Shown in pieces: positions 26,895 to 34,293 of a stretch of 64,000 nucleotides of DNA. The notes under the pieces are model-generated. The model worked only from the letters and a program-made list of their open reading frames with translations. It was not told the DNA's origin and made no database searches. The DNA lies in NCBI RefSeq assembly GCF_020880975.1, contig NZ_JAJIWP010000001.1, positions 1 to 64,000 of the forward strand. Direction: 5' to 3'. The first letter of the stretch is position 1; each line of letters starts with the position of its first letter. Origin of the DNA: Mucilaginibacter sp. UR6-1 (GTDB lineage Bacteria > Bacteroidota > Bacteroidia > Sphingobacteriales > Sphingobacteriaceae). The position numbers were made by a program, and so were the translations under genes.

Positions 26895-27500
26895 ATGAAA
26901 ACTACCATAATCACCATCGCCACTATCTGTTCATTAGCTTTCGGTTCAGTAACCTCAGCAAAAGCCGAAAAATTTAACGACAGTAACGCAACCGTATTAA
27001 ACGACGTTAAAAGCATCAGCAAAATTGAAGTTCGCGGAAATGTTGAACTGTATGTATCAAACAGTGTTAACGATCGTGTAAAGGTTTACAACCGCTACTA
27101 TACCGAAAGCGCCCTGGTACAAAACAACAACGGCGTATTGCGCATCTCATCATACTCAGCCAAAAAACTGGTAATATGGGTATCAGCTAATGATCTTCGC
27201 TCAATCTCAGCTTATGATAACGCTACTGTTAAAACATTCGGTACCCTGTCAGCTATCGATCTTAATGTTACGTTAAACAACAATGCTGCAGCGCAATTGA
27301 ACATCGAATCGTACAGCGCTAACATCAAGGTAAATGATAATGCCAAGGCTGACCTTACCGGTAACGTAACCGATTATGCTTTAAACTACGGCCGCTCAAC
27401 CAGTGTAAACTATGGTAAACTGGTAGCCATGGGCAAAGCACAGGTAGCAAAAAGCGCCGATAAATATGCCGCCGCTAAAAATGAGCTGGCCGCGCTCTAA
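26895..27500 (+). CDS. Exported GIN-domain (DUF2807-like) protein
   Basis: A 201-residue secreted protein with a signal peptide ending TSAKA. The body is a repetitive beta-rich GIN-type domain: ISKIEVRGNVELYVSNS, then NNNGVLRISSYSAKKLVIWV, SISAYDNATVKTFG, and strand repeats such as NVTLNNNAAAQLNIES, suggesting a right-handed beta-helix. GIN proteins are common in Bacteroidota, with no agreed function. The Asn/Ala-rich repeats make it a degenerate member. A second GIN protein follows but a terminator separates the two. Confidence 0.8.
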   Translation: MKTTIITIATICSLAFGSVTSAKAEKFNDSNATVLNDVKSISKIEVRGNVELYVSNSVNDRVKVYNRYYTESALVQNNNGVLRISSYSAKKLVIWVSANDLRSISAYDNATVKTFGTLSAIDLNVTLNNNAAAQLNIESYSANIKVNDNAKADLTGNVTDYALNYGRSTSVNYGKLVAMGKAQVAKSADKYAAAKNELAAL

Positions 27501-27536
27501 GTATCACTTTTGCAAAAGTCCATCATATATTCTGCG

Positions 27537-27570
27537 AAAAGCCATCAGCACACAAATTGATGGCTTTTCT
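27537..27570 (+). terminator. Terminator after the first GIN gene
   Basis: Arms aaaagccatca (27537-27547) and tgatggctttt (27558-27568) with a 10-base loop, ending in a short T-run. Confidence 0.75.
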
Positions 27571-27635
27571 AATTTAAAGTGTAACTTCACGGCAGTAATC
27601 AACGTCAAAAAACCAAATACAACTAACCCGAGATC

Positions 27636-28352
27636 ATGAAAACTATAGTATACACCCTCATTATTGCCGCAGTGGCAACATTATCATTTTCATCATGCAA
27701 AATGAAATGTAAAAAAGGTTCAGGTACCATAATAACCGATAATCGAAAGGTTGCCGATTTTACTAAAATTAATGTAAGCGGAGGTTTTAAAATTGTTTTA
27801 AAGCAGGATAGCTCGCTCAATTTGAACCTGAGTATTGATGACAACCTGCTTGAGTTTATTGAAACCGAAGTTAGCGGCGGTAAATTAACTATAACTACCA
27901 AGAAAAATATATGCCCAAGTACTGATGCTGTATTAACCATAGGCGTCAAAAACCTTGAAGAGGTTAAAGGCTCGGGAGCAATAACATTTAACAGCGAAGG
28001 CAAGCTTAATGTAAAGGACTTTAGTATTGATCTTTCCGGTGCGGGACGTACTGACCTTGACCTGAGCGCGGCTAATGTACGTACGGAGGGCAGTGGCGCT
28101 ACCGAGATAAAATTGAAAGGACAGGCGGCATCAAATACCGTAAACCTTAAAGGCAGCAGCAAAGTAAGCGCGCTTGATTTTGTGGTAGGCAATTACAATA
28201 TTGAAACAACAGGTGCCGGAGATTATAAAATAAATGTGCTAAAATCTTTAATAGTTAAAACTACCGGCGCATCATCGGTTGAATATCGTGGCAATCCAAG
28301 CACTGTTGAAAAGAAAGAAACAGGATCGTCAACAATTAAAAAGATAGACTAA
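27636..28352 (+). CDS. GIN-domain (DUF2807) lipoprotein
   Basis: The 238-residue protein has lipobox FSSC (Cys21), then CKKGSGTIITDNRKVADFTKI, the classical head of a GIN domain, and FKIVLKQDSSLNLNLSIDDN. The remainder alternates Gly, Ser and Ala strands (LSGAGRTDLDLS, VRTEGSGATEIKLKG, NIETTGAGDYKIN), as in a beta-helix. It is anchored by lipid whereas the upstream GIN protein is not. Function is unknown. A terminator follows. Confidence 0.88.
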   Translation: MKTIVYTLIIAAVATLSFSSCKMKCKKGSGTIITDNRKVADFTKINVSGGFKIVLKQDSSLNLNLSIDDNLLEFIETEVSGGKLTITTKKNICPSTDAVLTIGVKNLEEVKGSGAITFNSEGKLNVKDFSIDLSGAGRTDLDLSAANVRTEGSGATEIKLKGQAASNTVNLKGSSKVSALDFVVGNYNIETTGAGDYKINVLKSLIVKTTGASSVEYRGNPSTVEKKETGSSTIKKID

Positions 28353-28372
28353 CAGTCAAACAAAAAAAATTT

Positions 28373-28401
28373 AAAAGCTTGCCCATCGGCAGGCTTTTTT
28401 T
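28373..28401 (+). terminator. Terminator after the GIN lipoprotein gene
   Basis: Arms gcttgcc and ggcaggc with loop catc, flanked by A and followed by seven T. Confidence 0.8.
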
Positions 28402-28505
28402 ATGAGGTAAAGTGTTGGTTCACATTTTTTTAACATAACTTGTAGCATTTACAACATTGTTTGCGTCTAAACCTGAATACAAAACAATCACAACCAAACC
28501 ACACA

Positions 28506-29495
28506 ATGAAAAAGTTAATCAAATGGATAGCCATTATCCTTATTTTAGTTATTGTAATAGCAGTTTCGGGGCTATCTTATGTCAAATTCGCGCTGCCCGA
28601 TGTTGGCGATCCTGAAAAAATTACTGTTGAACTTACACCGCAGCGTATTGAGCGCGGTAAATACCTGGCCAACCATGTTGCCGTTTGCGTTGACTGTCAC
28701 TCCGCCCGCGATTTCAGTAAGTTTGCCGGGCCGATTGATACCACCCACATAGGTGCCGGTGGCGATAAGTTTGATCAAAACATAGGCTTTCCGGGGCTGG
28801 TGTATGTGCCCAACATTACCCCGCTTAATTTGAAGAACTGGACAGACGGCGAGATATTTCGGGCCATTACTACCGGTGTAAAAAAGGACGGCTCTGCCAT
28901 ATTCCCGATAATGCCGTGGCAGTATTACTCAAAAATGGACAGGGAGGATGTGTATGACATTATAGCCTACCTGCGTACCCTGAAATCCGAAGGCAAAAAC
29001 TATCCGGCGCATAAACTTGATTTTCCGTTGAATTTTATAGTGAACACCATGCCGCAGCCTGCTACACTGGGCAAGCGCCCGCCCGGGAGCGATACACTTA
29101 AATATGGCGAATACCTGGTGCAAACCGCTGCCTGCCGCGATTGCCACAGCCAGGATGAAAAAGGCGTTGTTATAGCCGGGCTTGAGTTTGCAGGCGGCCG
29201 GGTATTTAACCTGCCCGGCGCTACACTAAAATCTTCAAATATAACCCCCGATAAGGAAAGCGGTATAGGCGGCTGGACGAAAGAGCAGTTTGTGGCCCGT
29301 TTCCGTCAGTTTGCTAATGGCAATATACCGCCATCTGCCGTAAAACCCGGCGAATTTCAAACCATTATGCCCTGGTGGAAGTATGGCAGCATGAAAACCG
29401 CCGACCTTGAGGCCATGTACGCTTACCTTAAAACCATTAAGCCGGTACTAAACCCTGTAGTAAAATTTCAGCCCAACGCTGATGCAAGTAAATAA
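28506..29495 (+). CDS. Membrane-anchored di-heme cytochrome c
   Basis: The 329-residue protein has an N-terminal membrane helix (WIAIILILVIVIAVSGLSYV) that serves as an uncleaved anchor, and two c-type heme sites, CVDCH (residues 61-65) and CRDCH (210-214). Two cytochrome c domains follow each other, each with a Met-containing sixth-ligand region (IMPWQYY and IMPWWKY). It probably carries electrons in the periplasm, similar to the cytochrome subunits of alcohol or gluconate dehydrogenases. No redox partner is adjacent. The in-frame TTG 45 bases upstream is not used because the ATG at 28506 starts the anchor helix. Heme attachment would depend on Ccm proteins such as ccmE/ccmF further right. 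Confidence 0.9.
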   Translation: MKKLIKWIAIILILVIVIAVSGLSYVKFALPDVGDPEKITVELTPQRIERGKYLANHVAVCVDCHSARDFSKFAGPIDTTHIGAGGDKFDQNIGFPGLVYVPNITPLNLKNWTDGEIFRAITTGVKKDGSAIFPIMPWQYYSKMDREDVYDIIAYLRTLKSEGKNYPAHKLDFPLNFIVNTMPQPATLGKRPPGSDTLKYGEYLVQTAACRDCHSQDEKGVVIAGLEFAGGRVFNLPGATLKSSNITPDKESGIGGWTKEQFVARFRQFANGNIPPSAVKPGEFQTIMPWWKYGSMKTADLEAMYAYLKTIKPVLNPVVKFQPNADASK

Positions 29496-29511
29496 ATTAA
29501 AATAAAATTCA

Positions 29512-29519
29512 TACTTTTG
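29512..29519 (+). promoter_or_regulatory. tig -7 promoter element
   Basis: TACTTTTG matches TAnnTTTG, 58 bases upstream of the tig ATG. The upstream AT-rich stretch has no clear -33 box. Confidence 0.5.
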
Positions 29520-29530
29520 CGCCTCAAAAT

Positions 29531-29553
29531 CAGGTACGGCGCACCCGTACCTG
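29531..29553 (+). promoter_or_regulatory. Perfect hairpin in the tig 5' leader
   Basis: Nine-base arms caggtacgg and ccgtacctg with a 5-base loop lie between the promoter and the tig start. No T-run follows, so this is not a simple terminator. It could stabilise the leader or bind a regulator. Confidence 0.45.
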
Positions 29554-29577
29554 TTAATAATTAAACATTCGCAGAAG

Positions 29578-30927
29578 ATGAATATTACACAGGAAAAAGT
29601 TGATAACCTGAACACCGTTCTTAAAATTAACCTTGCACCGGAAGATTACTCTCCGCGTGTTGACAAAGCCATTAAAGACCACGCTAAAAAAGCCAAGCTT
29701 CCGGGTTTCCGTCCGGGTATGGTACCTGCCGGCCACATTAAAAAAATGTATGGCAAAAGTATTTTGGTTGATGAGATCAACAACCTGTTATCAGATACAC
29801 TGAATAACTATATTGACGAGCAAAAGCTTAACATATTAGGTCAGCCGCTGCCAAAGGTTGATGATGAAAAAGAATATAACTGGGATTTTGCCGACACTTT
29901 TGAGTTTAACTACGAAATAGGCTTAGCCCCTGAATTTGATCTGGAGTTCACCTCAAAAGATAAGCTTACGCAATACGTTATTAAAGTTGACGACGAAACA
30001 CTGGCATCACGTACCAAAAACATCCGTCGCAGCTATGGCAAAATGACAAATCCTGACGTATCGGCAGATGATGATGTGCTTTATTCGCAATTAGAGCAGC
30101 TTTCACCGGATGGCTCTGTTTTTGAAGGTGGCATTAACGAAACTGTATCGGTTCGTTTAGATCAGGTTAAAGATGAAGCCATCAAAACTTCATTGATTGG
30201 TTTAAAAAAGGATGATACCGTTGAATTTGATATTCAGAAAGCATATGATAACGACGCAGCTAAAATTGCCGGTCTGTTAAAAATAGACGAGGAAACCGCT
30301 GCCGACCTTAAATCAAACTTCCGCCTGACAGTTAAAAATGTTAACCGTTTAGAGGAAAGCGATCTGAACCAGGAGTTCTTTGATAAATTATTTGGTGAAG
30401 GTACTGTAACTACCGAAGAGGAGTTCAAGGCTAAGATTACTGAAGAGCTTGAAACCATGATGCAGCAGGACAGCGACCGTAAGTTGCAGGACGAGATATA
30501 CAACTATGCTACCGGTAAAGTTGATTTTCCGCTGCCTGACGAGTTTTTGAAACGTTGGTTAAAAGTTACCAATGAGAAACTGAGCGACGAGGAACTTGCC
30601 GAAGGTTATGCCGAGTTTGCTAAAAACCTTAAATGGACGCTGATAGCTAACAAGATCATTGTTGAGAACAACATCGAGATAAAATACGAAGAGGTTTTCG
30701 AGGCTGCTAAACAACGTTTGGATGCCCAGTTCAGGATGTACAGCCCGCAGCCTTTAACAGAGGAGCAATTAGGCCAGTACACCGTGCAATACCTGCAAAA
30801 CAAAGAGAATGCTAACCGTATTTTTGAAGAAGTAAAAGCGCTTAAAGTATTTGATTACATTAAAAGCGTTATCACTCTTGATAAAAAAGACATCGCTTAC
30901 AACGAGTTTACCAAGCTGGCAAACTAA
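29578..30927 (+). CDS. tig: Trigger factor
   Basis: Trigger factor is the ribosome-bound chaperone that meets nascent chains. The 449-residue protein has the ribosome-docking signature GFRPGMVP (residues 43-50) in its N-terminal domain, a divergent peptidyl-prolyl isomerase-like middle domain (about 150-255, VSADDDVLYSQLEQL to DTVEFDIQKA) and an alpha-helical C-terminal domain. Bacteroidota trigger factors commonly have weakly conserved PPIase regions. It heads the classical order tig-clpP-clpX, though a terminator and about 300 bases separate it from clpP. Confidence 0.95.
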   Translation: MNITQEKVDNLNTVLKINLAPEDYSPRVDKAIKDHAKKAKLPGFRPGMVPAGHIKKMYGKSILVDEINNLLSDTLNNYIDEQKLNILGQPLPKVDDEKEYNWDFADTFEFNYEIGLAPEFDLEFTSKDKLTQYVIKVDDETLASRTKNIRRSYGKMTNPDVSADDDVLYSQLEQLSPDGSVFEGGINETVSVRLDQVKDEAIKTSLIGLKKDDTVEFDIQKAYDNDAAKIAGLLKIDEETAADLKSNFRLTVKNVNRLEESDLNQEFFDKLFGEGTVTTEEEFKAKITEELETMMQQDSDRKLQDEIYNYATGKVDFPLPDEFLKRWLKVTNEKLSDEELAEGYAEFAKNLKWTLIANKIIVENNIEIKYEEVFEAAKQRLDAQFRMYSPQPLTEEQLGQYTVQYLQNKENANRIFEEVKALKVFDYIKSVITLDKKDIAYNEFTKLAN

Positions 30928-30953
30928 GCGAAAAGCTTTCCATATAAAATTCA

Positions 30954-30984
30954 CCAAAAGCAACTTGAACAAGGTTGCTTTTGG
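30954..30984 (+). terminator. Terminator after tig
   Basis: Perfect 11-base arms ccaaaagcaac (30954-30964) and gttgcttttgg (30974-30984). The stem contains a TTTT stretch but no long T-run follows. Confidence 0.7.
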
Positions 30985-31061
30985 CGTTTAAAGGGTATGG
31001 GCTGATTTCGCGGTAAGTGGTTAGAGGTTTAGTATTCCGAGAAATTGAACTTGCCTATCCT

Positions 31062-31115
31062 CTCCCTCTTTGCGCAGCAGAGAGGGAAGTCGGGCGCAGC
31101 GATGACAGGGTGAGT
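31062..31115 (+). repeat. Dispersed 54-bp palindromic repeat, copy A
   Basis: The first 26 and last 22 bases are identical to the reverse complement of 41766-41819; only the 6 central bases differ (agtcgg against tgttaa). It contains the strong hairpin ccctctttgc-gca-gcagagaggg (31064-31086). It lies in the roughly 300-base gap between tig and clpP, where I see no gene. Confidence 0.8.
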
Positions 31116-31225
31116 TACACCAAATATTTTTACTTTTTGAAAACCTTAAACGCAAAATAGTATTCAAGTAAAAAGTATATATTTAACACGGGCAACAACG
31201 CCCAATCTAAAACACAATAAATACA

Positions 31226-31933
31226 ATGAGCAGTAATATCGACAGAAATGAGTTCAGAAAATATGCTGTAAAGCACCACCGCATCAACAGCTTACACGTA
31301 GATAAATTTATTTCAAACGTTGACAGGGCGAACCTGCCAATGGGCATGACGCCATACATCATCGAGGAGCGCCAGTTGAACGTTGCCCAGATGGACGTTT
31401 TTTCGCGCCTGATGATGGACCGTATCATCTTTTTAGGTGATGCTATTTATGACAGCATAGCTAACATTATACAGGCGCAATTGCTGTTCCTGCAATCGGC
31501 AGACAGTAAACGCGATATCCAGATCTATATCAACTCACCGGGTGGATCGGTATACGCGGGTTTGGGTATTTATGATACCATGCAGTTCATCTCAAATGAT
31601 GTAGCAACCATTTGTACAGGTATGGCCGCCTCAATGGGCGCGGTATTATTATGTGCCGGTACCAAAGGTAAACGTGCCGCGTTACCACACTCAAGGGTGA
31701 TGATCCACCAGCCGTCAGGCGGTGCGCAAGGTCAGCAATCTGACATTGAGATCACTTACCATGAGATCACCAAACTAAAAAAGGAGCTGTACCAGATCAT
31801 TGCCGATCATAGCGGAGCGTCATTTGAAAAAGTTTGGGATGCATCAGACCGTGACCACTGGATGATTGCCGAAGAAGCGAAAGAATTTGGTATGGTTGAT
31901 GAAATTTTAAGAGGTAACAACCCTAAAAAATAA
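31226..31933 (+). CDS. clpP: ATP-dependent Clp protease proteolytic subunit
   Basis: ClpP forms the barrel-shaped serine protease that degrades proteins fed by ClpX. The 235-residue product has catalytic Ser136 in GMAASMGAV and His161 in RVMIHQPSGG; the catalytic Asp lies further on in a helix region typical of ClpP. The YINSPGGSVYAGLGIYDTM handle strand is well conserved. The N-terminus is about 35 residues longer than E. coli ClpP, consistent with a propeptide or a lineage extension. clpX follows after 106 bases with its own promoter. Confidence 0.96.
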   Translation: MSSNIDRNEFRKYAVKHHRINSLHVDKFISNVDRANLPMGMTPYIIEERQLNVAQMDVFSRLMMDRIIFLGDAIYDSIANIIQAQLLFLQSADSKRDIQIYINSPGGSVYAGLGIYDTMQFISNDVATICTGMAASMGAVLLCAGTKGKRAALPHSRVMIHQPSGGAQGQQSDIEITYHEITKLKKELYQIIADHSGASFEKVWDASDRDHWMIAEEAKEFGMVDEILRGNNPKK

Positions 31934-31941
31934 TATTAAAA

Positions 31942-31978
31942 ACGCCCCGTTGCTAAAACCAAAACCGCAATGGGGCGT
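31942..31978 (+). terminator. Hairpin after clpP
   Basis: Arms acgccccgttgc and gcaatggggcgt pair with one G-T wobble across a 13-base loop. No T-run follows, so it may be a weak terminator or a processing site. Confidence 0.5.
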
Positions 31979-31984
31979 ATACTA

Positions 31985-32015
31985 TTGTAAATGACGGAAT
32001 TTTTAGGTAATTTTG
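31985..32015 (+). promoter_or_regulatory. clpX promoter
   Basis: TTG at 31985-31987, a 20-base spacer and TAATTTTG at 32008-32015 match the Bacteroidota promoter layout. The clpX ATG follows 24 bases later. An in-frame TTG at 32013 lies inside the -7 box and cannot be the start of this transcript. Confidence 0.6.
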
Positions 32016-32039
32016 TCTAATTTACTCAAAGCAAAAGCA

Positions 32040-33278
32040 ATGACTAAAAACAGCAAGGAGATCAGGTGTTCGTTTTGTGGTGCAGGTAAGCAGGATAGCC
32101 TGATGCTGATAGCAGGTTTAGATGCGCATATATGCGATAAGTGCGTTAACCAGGCCAACGAGATATTAGCCGAAGAATTAAAGGTTCGTAAAGTTAAATC
32201 GTCGCCATCAACGCCATCTGTTTTAAAACCAGGCGAGATCAAAACACATCTTGACCAATATATCATCGGTCAGGATGATGCCAAAAAAATACTTTCAGTA
32301 GCGGTATATAATCACTACAAGCGCCTTAACCAGCGTGTTGATAAGGATGAGATCGAGATCGAAAAATCAAACATCATAATGGTGGGCGAAACCGGTACCG
32401 GTAAAACCTTGTTAGCCAAAACCCTGGCTAAGGTATTGAATGTACCTTTTTGTATATGCGATGCCACCGTACTAACCGAAGCTGGTTATGTGGGCGAGGA
32501 TGTGGAAAGCATACTTACCCGTTTGCTGCAGGCTGCTGATTATGACGTAACCGCTGCCGAACGTGGTATTGTTTATATTGATGAGGTTGATAAGATTGCC
32601 CGCAAAAGCGATAACGCGTCAATCACCCGCGATGTATCAGGCGAAGGTGTGCAACAGGCATTATTAAAGATACTTGAAGGTACCCTGGTTAACGTACCAC
32701 CGCAAGGCGGCCGTAAACATCCGGATCAAAAAATGATCACCGTTAATACCAGCAACATTCTGTTTATATGCGGCGGCGCTTTTGATGGCATCGAACGCAA
32801 AATAGCCGGCCGTTTGCGCACACAAACAGTAGGCTACAAGTTTAACAGCGATGATAGCGAGGTTGATCTTAAAAACCTGTACAAATACATTACTCCGCAG
32901 GATCTTAAATCATTCGGGTTGATACCCGAGCTTATCGGCCGTTTGCCGGTGTTAACTTACCTTAACCCGCTTGACCGTGATGCCCTGCATAACATACTTA
33001 CCGAGCCTAAAAACTCGCTGCTTAAACAATATAAAAAGTTGTTTGAGTACGAAGGTGTAAAGCTTGGGTTTGAAGAGGATGTGCTTGATTTTGTAGTTGA
33101 TAAAGCAATGGAATTTAAGTTAGGAGCCAGGGGGCTTCGTTCCATTTGCGAAGCGATAATGATAGACGCGATGTTTGAATTTCCATCCCGTAAGGATGTT
33201 AAGGAACTGACCGTAACATTGGATTATGCCCGTGAGAAGTTTGAAAAATCAGACCTCAAAAAGTTAAAAGTAGCTTAA
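32040..33278 (+). CDS. clpX: ATP-dependent Clp protease ATP-binding subunit ClpX
   Basis: ClpX unfolds substrates, including tmRNA-tagged proteins, and feeds them to ClpP. The 412-residue protein begins with the zinc-binding domain (CSFCG...CDKC), followed by the AAA+ module: Walker A GETGTGKT, pore loop AGYVGEDVE, Walker [11 protein letters not shown] and sensor region [11 protein letters not shown]. Length matches the family. The ATG at 32040 is chosen over the TTG at 32013, which overlaps the promoter. It forms the tig-clpP-clpX block with its neighbours. Confidence 0.96.
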   Translation: MTKNSKEIRCSFCGAGKQDSLMLIAGLDAHICDKCVNQANEILAEELKVRKVKSSPSTPSVLKPGEIKTHLDQYIIGQDDAKKILSVAVYNHYKRLNQRVDKDEIEIEKSNIIMVGETGTGKTLLAKTLAKVLNVPFCICDATVLTEAGYVGEDVESILTRLLQAADYDVTAAERGIVYIDEVDKIARKSDNASITRDVSGEGVQQALLKILEGTLVNVPPQGGRKHPDQKMITVNTSNILFICGGAFDGIERKIAGRLRTQTVGYKFNSDDSEVDLKNLYKYITPQDLKSFGLIPELIGRLPVLTYLNPLDRDALHNILTEPKNSLLKQYKKLFEYEGVKLGFEEDVLDFVVDKAMEFKLGARGLRSICEAIMIDAMFEFPSRKDVKELTVTLDYAREKFEKSDLKKLKVA

Positions 33279-33322
33279 CAATAACCCAATAGCGCAAGCG
33301 CTATCTTTATTGATAATAAAAC

Positions 33323-33352
33323 ACAAACCCTGGTGAAACGCCGGGGTTTGTT
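33323..33352 (+). terminator. Terminator after clpX
   Basis: Arms caaaccctggtg and cgccggggtttg pair with two G-T wobbles and a short loop, followed by ttgttg. Confidence 0.6.
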
Positions 33353-33369
33353 GTATCCGGAGGTTTGGT

Positions 33370-33406
33370 ATCGGTGCAATCAAATATAAATCGGTGCAAT
33401 CAAATA
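33370..33406 (+). repeat. 20-bp tandem direct repeat upstream of AMP nucleosidase
   Basis: The 17-base word atcggtgcaatcaaata occurs at 33390-33406 and, complete, at 33370-33386, with a 20-base period. It ends 23 bases ahead of the next start codon. It could be a protein-binding site or a recent slippage duplication. Confidence 0.6.
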
Positions 33407-33429
33407 AGTAATTAACAAAGGAGAAATAT

Positions 33430-34293
33430 ATGAATGAAGAAACCGTAGTAAAAAAAGATGAAGACATTGTAGCCAATGCTAAAAAGGTAAAGGAAGTACA
33501 AAGCCCGGTACGCCGTGGTTTAAAAACCAAGGAAGCTATTGTAGCTAACTGGTTGCCGCGATACACCGGCCGCCCGTTAGATCAGTTTGGGCAGTACATT
33601 ATCCTCACCAATTTTTCAAAGTATATACAATTGTTTTCGCAATGGAATGATGACGCGCCCGTGATGGGGCTGGATAAGCCTATGCAAAGCGTTACCGCCG
33701 GTAATATTACCATTATTAACTTTGGTATGGGCAGTTCGGTTGCTGCAACGGTGATGGACCTGCTTACTGCCATTAAACCTAAAGCCGTAATATTTTTAGG
33801 TAAATGCGGTGGCCTTAAAAAGAAGAACAATGTAGGCGATATGATATTGCCCATCGCGGCCATAAGGGGTGAAGGTACCTCTAATGATTATCTGCCTGCC
33901 GAAGTGCCTGCACTGCCATCGTTCGCGCTGCAAAAGGCTATCTCAACCACCATGCGCGAAATGTCGCTTGATTACTGGACAGGCACCTGCTACACCACCA
34001 ACCGCCGCGTTTGGGAGCATGACAAGGAATTTAAGCTTTACCTTAAAAAACTGCGTGCCATGGCCGTTGATATGGAAACCGCTACTGTATTTGTTACCGG
34101 TTTCGCCAACAAAATACCAACCGGCGCCTTGCTGTTAGTGTCAGACCAGCCGATGATCCCCGAAGGTGTAAAAACCAGCGAAAGCGACTCGAAAGTTACC
34201 GAAGGGTATGTAGAAACACACCTTAAAGTAGGTATCGAATCATTAAAGCAACTCATCAACAACGGGCTTACCGTTAAGCACCTGCGGTTTTAA
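33430..34293 (+). CDS. amn: AMP nucleosidase
   Basis: This 287-residue enzyme of the phosphorylase/nucleosidase fold splits AMP into adenine and ribose 5-phosphate. Family features are the phosphate/ribose loop INFGMGSSVAATVMDLL, GKCGGLKKKNNVGDMILP, and AVDMETATVFVTGF with the MET/E residues that bind ribose. It is the short Bacteroidota form, lacking the N-terminal regulatory domain of E. coli Amn. The first 35 residues are charged and probably disordered. A 20-base tandem repeat sits directly upstream. It ends convergently with the macroglobulin gene, overlapping by 4 bases. Confidence 0.88.
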   Translation: MNEETVVKKDEDIVANAKKVKEVQSPVRRGLKTKEAIVANWLPRYTGRPLDQFGQYIILTNFSKYIQLFSQWNDDAPVMGLDKPMQSVTAGNITIINFGMGSSVAATVMDLLTAIKPKAVIFLGKCGGLKKKNNVGDMILPIAAIRGEGTSNDYLPAEVPALPSFALQKAISTTMREMSLDYWTGTCYTTNRRVWEHDKEFKLYLKKLRAMAVDMETATVFVTGFANKIPTGALLLVSDQPMIPEGVKTSESDSKVTEGYVETHLKVGIESLKQLINNGLTVKHLRF

